DNA of 64,000 nucleotides from positions 18,938,577 to 19,002,576 of the forward strand of contig NC_044918.1 in the NCBI RefSeq assembly GCF_003576645.1. Reading direction: 5' to 3'. The position numbers and the translations under genes were made by a program. Origin of the DNA: Ipomoea triloba. Lineage: Eukaryota; Streptophyta; Magnoliopsida; Solanales; Convolvulaceae. The notes under the pieces are model-generated. The model was given only the letters and a program-made list of their open reading frames with translations. It was not told where the DNA came from and ran no database searches. Shown here in pieces: positions 11,940 through 21,585 of this stretch; the first letter of the stretch is position 1, and each line of letters starts with the position of its first letter.

Positions 11940-12740
11940 TTTTTTTTTTTGAAAACCAAAGGGAAAACTTCATTAAGAAATATTCATGTCTTGAGCTACA
12001 ACAACTGAAATAAAAGAGGGGCCTGAATCAAACCAAGCCATGCTAGTAGAATAAGAAAAAGCATATCTAGCCGAAAGGTGAGCAACAGACTTGGCAGACC
12101 TACGAATATGACGAAAGAAAATATTATGAAAACTTGAAAGCAATAAACTTATGTCCTCTAAAAGCAAACCAAACGGGGAAAGATTTGGACGATGGAGACT
12201 AGTAATCAAGAGTTCAGCATCAGTTTCCACAACGACCCCATCCCAACCGTGAGTCTTTAGCCAGCTTAAAGCCTCCGAACTGCCAAAGCTTCAGCCTCAC
12301 GTGGAGAGAAAATTCCCAGTAAACATGACAGATTGAGCAGCACGAACATACCATGGTCATCACGAATAATCCAGCCCAGCCCTGCATGATTCGTATCTCG
12401 CTGAACAGAAGCATCAACATTTAACTTTAATAAACCAGCAGCAGGCTTCGTCCACGCATCCTGCACAGCACGGGTACCGGTAACACAACTATTATAGTCT
12501 GGACGAACACGCCTCCAATCCTTTAGATAGGTCAAGGATAATTGCACAACAGTTCGAGGAGGGGTTGTTATTAATCTCCATAGTTTCTGATTCCGCGCTT
12601 CCCAAATACCCCAACAAATGGTTATCAAATGAGTAAGCTCAACCTGAGTTAAAGTAGCAAATCTGTTCTGTAACTATTGCAGTAAATCCTCACCAATCAA
12701 GTATCCCCAGGAGAATTCATAAGCATTCCATACCTCTTTT
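11940..12740 (-). mobile_element. 5'-truncated LINE with RNase H domain
   Basis: A poly-T tract on the left is the poly(A) tail of a minus-strand element. A 10-bp target duplication GCCAAATCTT flanks it (11930-11939, 12741-12750). Minus-strand frames encode an RVT_3-type RNase H: LLKLNVDASVQRD, GLGWIIRDDHG, EAEALAV, then after a frameshift ETDAELLI and a C-terminal FRHIRRSAKSVAHLSA part. Upstream reverse transcriptase is missing, as in typical 5' truncation. Not a functional gene. Confidence 0.85.
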
Positions 12741-14102
12741 GCCAAATCTTCTTTTAAACTTCAAGAAACTCTATTAGCACTTAGCAGAGAGATTATAAAA
12801 TGTTGGCCATTAAATTCCCTACTCTTCTTTGAATTACTCGCGATAAATAAGCACTAGTTTAATATTTGACATTTTAGTGTACTTTTAGCTTATGCTTAAC
12901 TCCACCTAGCATTAATTCTTAATATTACAAGAGTTATTCTTAGTGAAATGATATCTAAAACTTATACTGTGATTTGATACTTGATGGAGGTATGAAAATC
13001 GTCTCTATTAAAAGATTAATAAAGTAAATAATGGCCATGTTTGGTAAATAATTAGTCTATCAGTCAAATTTGACTTATTTGACCATTATTATTTGTTTGA
13101 CTTGGTTAAAAAATAAATATAAATGTTTGGTTAATAAGGTTTTTGTAACTCCAAAATTCTAAAATTGAAAATGCTACTCAAAACAACCTTTCCACAATCA
13201 AATGTTATCAACTAATTGTACCTTCTAATTCAATAAACTAACAATCATTTACCAAGCAGGGCCGACCCACATAAATATAATTCGCACGAAATAATTATTG
13301 TGTCCCACACTCCACTAATAAACTTTTGTCAAATCCCTTTACGCACTTGAACCATGATGCATCCAACACTATACTAAAGTACATTATTTGTATTACCTAT
13401 GCCTTGTTTTAATTCCCTAATCTTTAGTTTAATATTTGACATCTTAGCTTGAATCAACCAAGTCCCGGTCCTTTGTTGTACTTGTCTTATTTGTTATTTG
13501 CTAAATCATATCAGTCTTGGGCACCCCTGGGTAATCATCTCCAATCTTCTGCTCATTGACAATATTTCCTTAATGCAAAACATGGCAAAAAAGTGGCTCT
13601 TTTCTATTGTTGTCTAGGTTGTCCAGGATGAGTTTCATAACCACCATGATCATTTTAATCATATCACGCTCATTAATACCTCGTCAAAATAAATGAGAGG
13701 AAGAAACTCGTAAAAATAATGAGAGGAAGACACTCGTCAAAAGGAATGAGAGGGAAATACAATCTGCAAAACAACGGAACAAAACAAAAGAGCATAAAGC
13801 AAAGTAATACAAAGTCCAGCAAGGTGTGGTGTTTCCAAACAACAAAAGCAAAAAGGGGTATTGGGACAAAAGTGAGTAGCCACTAAGTGCCCACCCAAAC
13901 CCACTACACGAAGCAAGCACACACCCAAACTTTACCTAGCTACTACACACGTGTCCACACTGTGGGTAGACTTCATTAGAAGACTTGGAGTTTTCCCGTG
14001 AAGCTTTAATTTCTGAGTTTCTCTTGAGATAGAGAGATTATATTCTGAGTTTCTTAAACATTTCATTCGCTGTGTTCGATCGATCAATCTTCCTTCAATA
14101 TA
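12741..14102. repeat. Tandem duplication, copy 2: NLR-A 5' flank
   Basis: Matches 9655-11016 base for base as far as can be judged by eye. It includes a MITE copy (13033-13263) and the NLR-A promoter and leader. Confidence 0.85.
13948..13953 (+). promoter_or_regulatory. G-box CACGTG upstream of NLR-A
   Basis: Core of a conserved block (CTACACACGTGTCCACACTG) 155 bp before the ATG. The same block lies before NLR-B, C, D, E and the truncated copy. G-box/ABRE-like by sequence; function inferred. Confidence 0.55.
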
Positions 14103-16976
14103 ATGGCTATTTCTCTTGTCACTTTACTAAATACAATACACTTCCATTTTCTACAACCTCTTCCTTGTTTGAGTGTTGATGATACAGAAAGAATAATGAT
14201 CGAATCTTTGTGTAAGAAGCTCCGGTGTTTGCAAGCCTTTTTGGAGCATTCTGAGAAGAACAACATCAACTGCCCGGCATGGATAGGCTTGGAGACAGAG
14301 ATCAGAGATGTAGCTGCTGAAGCAGAGACCAAAATTGACAACATCAACTGTCCCTCAGCGTCCCACCCAAAGAAGTGCCTACAATTCAGTGAGAGATTTA
14401 GTTACTGGATTCAATCGTTGAAATCCTTGGTACACCCAAAAAAAAAATACATCAACTGCCCGGCATGGAGAGGCTTGGAGACAGAGATCAGAGATGTAGC
14501 TGCTGAAGTGGAGAGCAAAATTGAATTACAATTATATCAACTCTACAACGAGGAAGATGCCCCTGTTGAGCCTTGTGAGAGTCTTCATCAGACCTTGCAA
14601 CAAGTAATGGGAGACATTGAATCACTTGAACGGAGGATTCAGCAGATTGAGAGCAATCGCAATCACTCTGTAGAGCCGCCAAGAAGAAACGCAGCAATAC
14701 AGAATATCAAAGCTGATAGCTCCTCCAAACGTTGTACAGAGCCCGAGAATGTAATGGTAGGATGTGACGATGAGTTTGAAACCATCAAGAACAAGCTCAT
14801 TTCAGATTCAAATAACCTGGAAGTCATCTCAATCACAGGGATGGGAGGCATCGGCAAGACTACTTTAGCTCAAAGAGTCTACAATGATGAAGCTGCAATT
14901 GCTTCTTATTTTGACATTCGAGCATGGACTACTGTATCTCAACAACACAATCTTAGAGAAATGCTCCGTGACCTTCTCGGTTCTAATGACAACAACCCAG
15001 ATGTCTCTTATCTGGCAAGTCAACTACGCCAAAGGTTGTTGGGTCACAGGTATCTCATTGTTATAGATGATATATGGAGCACTCAAGCATGGGATGGCAT
15101 TCATAGATGTTTCCCAAAAGATTTCAATGGGAGTCGAATATTGCTGACTACACGGCTCAAACAGGTGGCTGGCTATGTTAGTTCTGGTAACAATCTTTAT
15201 TCCATGCGATTCTTAAATTTCAATGAAAGTTGGAATTTATTTTACAAGAAAGTATTTGTAGAAAAAAAATTCCCTCTTGAATTTGAGAAAATTGGTAGAG
15301 ATGTTGTTAAAAAATGTCAAGGATTACCTCTAACAATTATAGTGGTTGCTGGGCTTCTTTCTTCCTCATCCAACAAGCCATCACCAAATCAGTGGGAGAA
15401 TGTTGTTGCAAATTTGGATCTGTTGCTTGACACTGATCCCGAAAAGAAATGTTCAAAAATGCTCTCACTAAGTTACAACCACTTGCCTCTGCATTTGAAA
15501 GTTTGTTTTTTATATTTTGGGGTTTTCCCAGAAGATAGTATTATTAAAGTGAAAAAGTTGATTAGGCTATGGATTGCTGAGGGATTCTTAAAGTTAGAGT
15601 TGAATAAGGCCACGGAAGAAGTGGCATATGCTTACTTACAGGATCTTGTGGACAGAGGTCTAGTTCAAATTGATAAGTTGAGTAGTTTTGACAACAAAAT
15701 AAAGTATTGTAAGGTCCATGATGTGCTGCATAGCTTTAGCTTGAGAGAGGCTGAGAGGGAGAAGCTTTTGTGTGTTATAAATGAGAATAATAATGTGCAT
15801 GAGCTTGAGCTTGGTGTTGGATTAGCAACAAGCAGCTTGGACCGAAAAGCTTGCCGTCGGGTCGTCAGTTATCAATTAAGCCATATAGATGCTGAGCCAA
15901 TTACTCAAATTAGTCGATCCCATGAATTGCGTTCTTTTCTACATCTTCCTCGTCATTCTATTGTCGGTGTTTCCTGCAACAATTCCAGAATACTTCCCTA
16001 TTCTAAACTGCTAAGGGTGTTGAACATGAGTCTATGTTATCTAAATCACCTGCCAAGGGAAATAGTGGATCTTGTTCATTTGAGATACTTGGCCCTATCC
16101 ATTGACAAGAGGGCGTGTTTTAATGGTTACCAATTGTGTAAGCAATTGTGTAAGCTTCGATGTTTGCAGACTATCATCATTACTAATGAGCCTTGGCATT
16201 CTTTTTCACCAAATAATATTTTGGGTATGCCACAAATAAGGCATGTTCACTTCTCCCCCAGGACTCTTTATTACCACCATCTCCCAAAGTTGGTTCAAGG
16301 AAATCTACAAACTCTATCTTGGTTGAGTCTACCTCAACGCTTGCAAACTGAGCCAGACTTCAAAGTGATTCCAAACGTGAAGGAACTTGGGATTCACTTA
16401 ATGGGATTCACTTGGGATTTACAACCACATATTTCAATGGAAGGTCTTCTCAATTTGCATCAGCTAGAGAACTTAAAATTTGAAAGAGATGGAGGTTGTC
16501 TGAAATGTGACAGCAAAGTTCTAAAAGCTTTTCCATCAAATCTCAAGAAGTTGACCCTCATAAGAACAAATTTTTCATGGGAGGATATGGCCATTATTAG
16601 CACATTGCCTAACCTTGAGGTTCTAAAACTGAGAGAGGATGCTTTCTGTGGTCCAGAGTGGAAAGCAACAGGAAATGGCTTCTGCAAATTAAAGTATTTG
16701 GAAGTTAATAGACTTTTAAGTCTCAAGCATTGGAGTGTGGATGCTGATCATTTCCCCATTCTTGAATGCATATTTCTTTATCTCTGTCCTGATTTGGTGG
16801 AATTTCCAACTGGTTTTGGTGAGATTAACACATTGCGGTTAATTGATTTAAAGCGTTGTCACTTGAGCCTTGTGACTTCTGCTAAAAAATTGCAAGAAGA
16901 GCGGCGGGATCTTGGAGACGATAGACTTGTTCTCCGTGAATTTTATACATACCGTCTCATAGGTAATATTTTCTAA
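14103..16976 (+). CDS. NLR-A: CC-NBS-LRR resistance protein, R1-like
   Basis: Intracellular immune receptor of 957 residues in one exon-like frame. The coiled-coil region spans about 1-215. NB-ARC runs from the P-loop GMGGIGKTT (246-254) through kinase-2 LIVIDDIW (D322, D323), RNBS-B SRILLTTR and GLPL (about 407) to VHD (538-540) in place of the usual MHD. Leucine-rich repeats follow from about 600 to the end. The CC region has an internal repeat: INCPAW-x-GLETEIRDVA at about 55-74 and 117-136, with a third INCP at 81. This pushes the P-loop 60 residues later than in NLR-D/E. The start matches the MAIS start of all paralogues. Relative to NLR-D, about 12 residues are missing in the LRR near MGFTWDLQP. 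AG|GTAATATTTT at the end may be a splice donor, so the true C-terminus may differ. Confidence 0.9.
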   Translation: MAISLVTLLNTIHFHFLQPLPCLSVDDTERIMIESLCKKLRCLQAFLEHSEKNNINCPAWIGLETEIRDVAAEAETKIDNINCPSASHPKKCLQFSERFSYWIQSLKSLVHPKKKYINCPAWRGLETEIRDVAAEVESKIELQLYQLYNEEDAPVEPCESLHQTLQQVMGDIESLERRIQQIESNRNHSVEPPRRNAAIQNIKADSSSKRCTEPENVMVGCDDEFETIKNKLISDSNNLEVISITGMGGIGKTTLAQRVYNDEAAIASYFDIRAWTTVSQQHNLREMLRDLLGSNDNNPDVSYLASQLRQRLLGHRYLIVIDDIWSTQAWDGIHRCFPKDFNGSRILLTTRLKQVAGYVSSGNNLYSMRFLNFNESWNLFYKKVFVEKKFPLEFEKIGRDVVKKCQGLPLTIIVVAGLLSSSSNKPSPNQWENVVANLDLLLDTDPEKKCSKMLSLSYNHLPLHLKVCFLYFGVFPEDSIIKVKKLIRLWIAEGFLKLELNKATEEVAYAYLQDLVDRGLVQIDKLSSFDNKIKYCKVHDVLHSFSLREAEREKLLCVINENNNVHELELGVGLATSSLDRKACRRVVSYQLSHIDAEPITQISRSHELRSFLHLPRHSIVGVSCNNSRILPYSKLLRVLNMSLCYLNHLPREIVDLVHLRYLALSIDKRACFNGYQLCKQLCKLRCLQTIIITNEPWHSFSPNNILGMPQIRHVHFSPRTLYYHHLPKLVQGNLQTLSWLSLPQRLQTEPDFKVIPNVKELGIHLMGFTWDLQPHISMEGLLNLHQLENLKFERDGGCLKCDSKVLKAFPSNLKKLTLIRTNFSWEDMAIISTLPNLEVLKLREDAFCGPEWKATGNGFCKLKYLEVNRLLSLKHWSVDADHFPILECIFLYLCPDLVEFPTGFGEINTLRLIDLKRCHLSLVTSAKKLQEERRDLGDDRLVLREFYTYRLIGNIF

Positions 16977-17158
16977 TTTAATTTGCAACGGTCTAGCAAT
17001 GTTTCTGAGCCTGCCTTGTGATTCAGTGGGTTGGTTATTTTCTTCCGACTTTATTCTCATTTATTCCTTTCTTGACTATTAACATTTTCAAATTAGGTGC
17101 ATAACTATTCAATTTGTATCACATTTAGTCCTGCCGTTAATACATGTATCAATTTGAG

Positions 17159-18480
17159 TTTGTTTATTATCCTATTATGTTTCTTGACCATTATGTTTTC
17201 CCATACATGCGTGTTCTATTAGACTTTAAAGAACTTATTTCAGTGAAATGTATCAGATAAAAAGATATGATGTTGCTTATTTCTGGTTTTATTTATTCTA
17301 GAGAATCCTTGTCCTAGAATCATGTTTGCTTGTTAGTTATTATAGATGTCTTAAATGTCTATGATTTCTAGAGGTCTAAGTTTAAATTCTGAATTTTATG
17401 CTATTATTGCACAGGTTACTTATTATGCCGAAGTGCCGAACTTATCAATTTGTAGTTTCTTCCATTTGTTGTTTTTATCAGTTTTACTTAATAAGTTCCT
17501 TTACAGGCACACACTATGAAGCAATTGGTTCTGAAGTCGGAGCAGTCAATTAGGACAATTGGTGGATATCCTGGGAGGTAATGCACCTTTCTATGATCAG
17601 TTTATTTGTGATGAAAAATTGTGAAGATAACCCAAAACTTAGATGTAATTACCGCTGAAATTACAAGAGACCAAAGTTTAGTGCTTCGTTCTCTTTGCTG
17701 ATGTTCTGAATTTGTTTAGAAGCATTATGATTGTGTTTGGGTACTTGAAATTAATGAAAAGATTTTCAACTTTTTAGGTTGTAGTAATTAGATTTGATGG
17801 CTAAGAGATCATTCAAGCAACAACATGAACTTGGTGTTAATTTTCTGAGTGGAATAATTTCAGAGAAGAGGCTGGCCGGATTAGGGAAAAAAATCTGGAG
17901 AGAATTATAGTGAGAATATCAAGTTTCTGCCCTAATTTTTGTATTTGAATGCCTGATTTTAACCTAAATTTCTTATCCATAATATTTGCCTCTCTGTTGT
18001 CAAATCGTGCCTAAAATGTAAGGGAATTGGATAGAGTTTGAATTTATTGCTTTTTTCTTGAGATATATCAAATCAATTATTGATGGTGGAGTTGGTTTTG
18101 CTTTCATCAATGTTGCTGGCAAAAATGATTACCCATTCTATGTGTTCTTTATTCAATCAATTATAAATCCCTCTCTAATGGAATGGGGGATGTTTGAGAT
18201 GTTCATTGTATAGTCGCTAACATCTAAATAAATATTGCTAAAGGGAGGAATTGAGTATAAATGTATAATTACACTATTAGAGTAGTAAAAGCAGCTCCTT
18301 TTACTTGATATTCTTACAGTACACCTTCAAATTGATCAGTTCCACAATGTTCAAATTGATCAGTTCCACAATGTTTTAAAATTCTTTCATCACCTATAAT
18401 TATCTTTGAAACTTGTGCTGATGAGTGCTACCTTGTAGGTCGAGGACTTTGTATCTGGCGGAAGAATTTTTCACTCCTTA
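17159..18480 (+). repeat. Duplicated block with exon-like pieces, copy 1 (downstream of NLR-A)
   Basis: Nearly identical to 24908-26213 downstream of NLR-B. It includes a 71-nt exon-like piece (17507-17577, bounded by TTACAG and GGTAAT) and a short one near 17866. The right edge breaks at 18480 inside a third exon-like piece (GTCGAGGACTTTGTATCTGGCGG). A 25-bp tandem duplication (TCAAATTGATCAGTTCCACA) near 18327-18376 is absent from the NLR-B copy. The source gene was not recognised. Confidence 0.7.
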
Positions 18481-19893
18481 TAATCCAAAGTTGCAATGTT
18501 CTTCAGTTGGAAAATGGAAAGGAACAACAAATTTACACTAATCTAACCTATTCTAAGCTAACCCTAACTAGAGAAAGATAGGGAAAATGAAAGATGTCTT
18601 TTTCGGTGGAAGAAATCCTCTTTAAAGGGGTCAAAATGGTGCTGTCAAAAGTTGTAGAGGTTGGCCACGGGTGTGGGCACATGTGTAGCTATACTCGTGC
18701 CCAGAATTGAAGGCACACTGCCTTGTGGCCACGCCAGTGGCCACCAAATAAGCAGTGTTCCTGTGCACATTGTCCATCTTCTAAACTATTTTCACCCCTA
18801 AATCCTTTGAGTTCGTGTTTATGATCTTCATCGATCAAAGTTGTAGTCCTTCAAATTAGCTTTTCAATGACATAAAAATAACTTGATTTGGATATTCTTT
18901 CACTCCACTTTTTTCTTTGTTTGTCCAAATAATCAAGACCATTGAGCACATCATAATTTGGTTCTTTAAGAGGTGTCAGTGAGTGTCACCCCATCTTCAT
19001 AGCTTCTCATTGAATTGGATCGCATTGACTCTACATGCATCCAAAATGCTCCAAAAATTATTCAATTCATCTAAATCATCAACAATTACACCTAAACACA
19101 CAAACGAATCAAATGAGGAACACTTTGGGCAAATTTATAACAAATGACAAAAAAAATGAAGTTAAATGCAAGGTGAAAACATGAACATTTAGGCACTCAT
19201 TATCATGATACTTTCAACTTGCTCTTTTTAACTTTATTGGCCTCGATCTCATGACTCTTGGAACATATCTTTGTGCCAAGATGACTTTAGAACATCCAAT
19301 TGATGAGCTCTAAAACATATGCAAAATCTGTCTTTCTTGCTTGAACAAGAGAAATTTTACCTCGTTGAACAAATGAAGCATATGAAGATCCTTTTAAACA
19401 TAATATCTACAATTAAAACACATCACTTGTCTATTCATGCACCAAATATGTATAACAAAATAACACAAATATATACTTATCAGTTGTCAAGGTCCGGCGC
19501 TAATATAAGTTGCTTACTTTCCTAATAGCGAAGGAAAAGGGTAGGGCTTTTTTCTCTCATTTTCATTCCAAGTTAAAGTGTGTATTTGCAAATATTTTTA
19601 ATTAATGACCTAATTACATGGTTCATTTTTTTTTTTCAAATTGCTTGAAACTTATTTGAACATTCTTCATATATCATTTAAAACAACACTTTTTGTCCCT
19701 AAATTATTTTACTTTTGAAAATTTAATTTGGTTCTTGTTAATTGATTTGAACATATTTAGTCCCTTAATTGTCTATTATGTTACAACTTTAGTCCATGTT
19801 GTAATTTAGAATCAATATTAATGGTTAAAATTTCACTCTCTCCATGAAATTAAAACATTATTTTTAATAGTGAATATTAATTTTAAATATAAA
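18481..19893. other. Intergenic, probable decayed retroelement DNA
   Basis: No coding frame. GC-richer stretches such as GGTTGGCCACGGGTGTGGGC near 18660 resemble LTR or retroelement remains, but no termini or target duplication were found. Confidence 0.4.
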
Positions 19894-19904
19894 AATAGCA
19901 TCAT

Positions 19905-20039
19905 GTTTAGTATCCGTTCATAACTACTAAAGCACAACGAGTCAACAGTTACCTCCACTGAAACTCAAACTCACTCCCATCATCCATGTGGGAGTGTTAA
20001 TTAGGACACCAAGTGCCACTAGACCACAAAGTCTTTGGC
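19905..20039 (-). mobile_element. tRNA-derived SINE
   Basis: On the minus strand it starts with a box A-like TGGTCTAGTGGCAC, followed by a box B-like GAGTTTGAGTTTC. An 11-bp target duplication AATAGCATCAT flanks it (19894-19904, 20040-20050). Its 3' part resembles the SINE at 58908-59023. Confidence 0.75.
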
Positions 20040-20149
20040 AATAGCATCATTTGTTAATGTAGTTTTATAATTAGATAACAATAGTGACTAAAAGTGTAAC
20101 ATTATGAATAATTGAGAAACTAAATTTGTTCAAACTAATGAAAAAATGA

Positions 20150-20860
20150 CACTTTTTTTCACTGAGTTATATGCTTATAGCACTTTTCCCATGAGTTATT
20201 CATATATCCACATTTGTCCTCTCATTTATGTTAAGAGTGACGGTTTTTCCCCCCTTTTATGTTAGATTAACATTTTTACCTTTAAAAATAAGTATTTCAT
20301 TTATTTTTCTTCTCCAACAAATTTTTACTTATATTTATGGTTGACCACGGTTTGATTCGAACCTAATCGAACACTATAGCCATCGAACCGAAATAGTAGG
20401 GACGGTTCTAGTTACGATTTGGAACCATAAAAAAGAATAATAATAAAAAAATATTTGTTGAATTTAGATTATTTTAAAAATAAAAAATAGAATTTACAAA
20501 AATAAACAAATAAATAAATTTTGAACTGGCGGTTCAAACCGAAATTGGAAACTTCCTATAAGGTTCACGTTTCGATTTATCATTTCCAAGAACAGTTAAC
20601 CGAAACCGAACTGGCGGTTCAAACTGAAACTGGAACCTTCCTAAAAGGTTTCCGTTCCGATTTATCATTTCCAAGAATCGTGAACCGGATTCAACAATTA
20701 TTTTATTTTATTTTATTTCAGTTCTAAATAGTAACCAAAACCGTCCCTAATATTTCGGTTCAATTGTTATAGTGTCTGGTTAGGTTCATATCGAACCGCA
20801 CACATCCCTACATATAAGCAATAATTTAATTGAGAAGAAAAATAAATGAAATATTAGTGG
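20150..20860. mobile_element. Foldback element, copy 1 (upstream of NLR-B)
   Basis: Inverted arms: CATTTATTTTTCTTCTCC (about 20290) pairs with GGAGAAGAAAAATAAATG (about 20833), and CGGTTTGATTCGAACCTAAT pairs with GGTTAGGTTCATATCGAACC. Between them is an approximately 85-bp tandem duplication (GAACTGGCGGTTCAAAC at 20523 and 20609). A relative lies upstream of NLR-E at 48510-49170. Small open frames here are repeat artefacts. Confidence 0.65.
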
Positions 20861-20887
20861 TGTAAATGTTGCCAAATTGTAATTAAT

Positions 20888-21153
20888 GGGAAAATTGTAA
20901 TTTATGCCCCTCCATAATATGCCAATTATCAATGCCACTCCTGAATTATTAGTGGTGTAAATGTTGCCCTCAATTTTAAAAAAGGTACATATATTGCTCC
21001 TCTCGTGGTGTAAATATTGTCCCTACTTTGGTATGGGAGGAGCAATATATGTACTGTTTTTGAAAATTGAGGGGCAACATATACACCACTAATAATTCAT
21101 GAGTGACATTGATAATTGACATATTAGGAAGAGGCAAAAATTACAATTTTCTC
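20888..21153. mobile_element. Inverted-repeat MITE
   Basis: Near-palindromic element: GGGAAAATTGTAATTT at the left and AAATTACAATTTTCTC at the right, with the inner arms (GGTGTAAATGTTGCC / GGGGCAACATATACACC) also inverted. ATTAAT flanks both sides. A half copy is at about 48318-48507. Confidence 0.65.
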
Positions 21154-21447
21154 ATTAATTTACAAGGACCAGACTTGTAAAAGTGAAATAATTCAAGACT
21201 AAAAGTGTCTTTTTTCTTATTTCAAACTCAAAACAAAAGTTGTGACGACTTATTTATTTGCACAGTTATAAAGATTAATAAATTAAATAATAATGTCACC
21301 CACACGAATAATTCGCACGAAATAATTCTTCTGTTCACTACTAAACTTTTGTCAAATCCCTTTACACACTTGAACCATGATGCATCCACCACATTTGCAG
21401 GCCTGGCCAGCTGTTAGCATATACTTAATCCCTCTTTAACTACTACA

Positions 21448-21453
21448 CACGTG
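21448..21453 (+). promoter_or_regulatory. G-box CACGTG upstream of NLR-B
   Basis: Conserved ACACGTGTCCACACTGTCGG block, 138 bp before the ATG at 21586. Confidence 0.55.
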
Positions 21454-21585
21454 TCCACACTGTCGGTAGTCTTGGAGTTTTCCCGTCAAGCTTTAATTTA
21501 TTTTCTGTTGGATGCATCTCTTCATTATATTCTGAGTTTCTTAAACATTTCGTTCGCTGTGTTGGATCAATCTTCCTTCAATATA

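Noticed and set aside
21451..21585. 45-residue N-terminal extension of NLR-B
   Set aside because: Upstream in-frame DNA is homologous to untranslated leader in the other NLRs, and the conserved start is MAIS at 21586.
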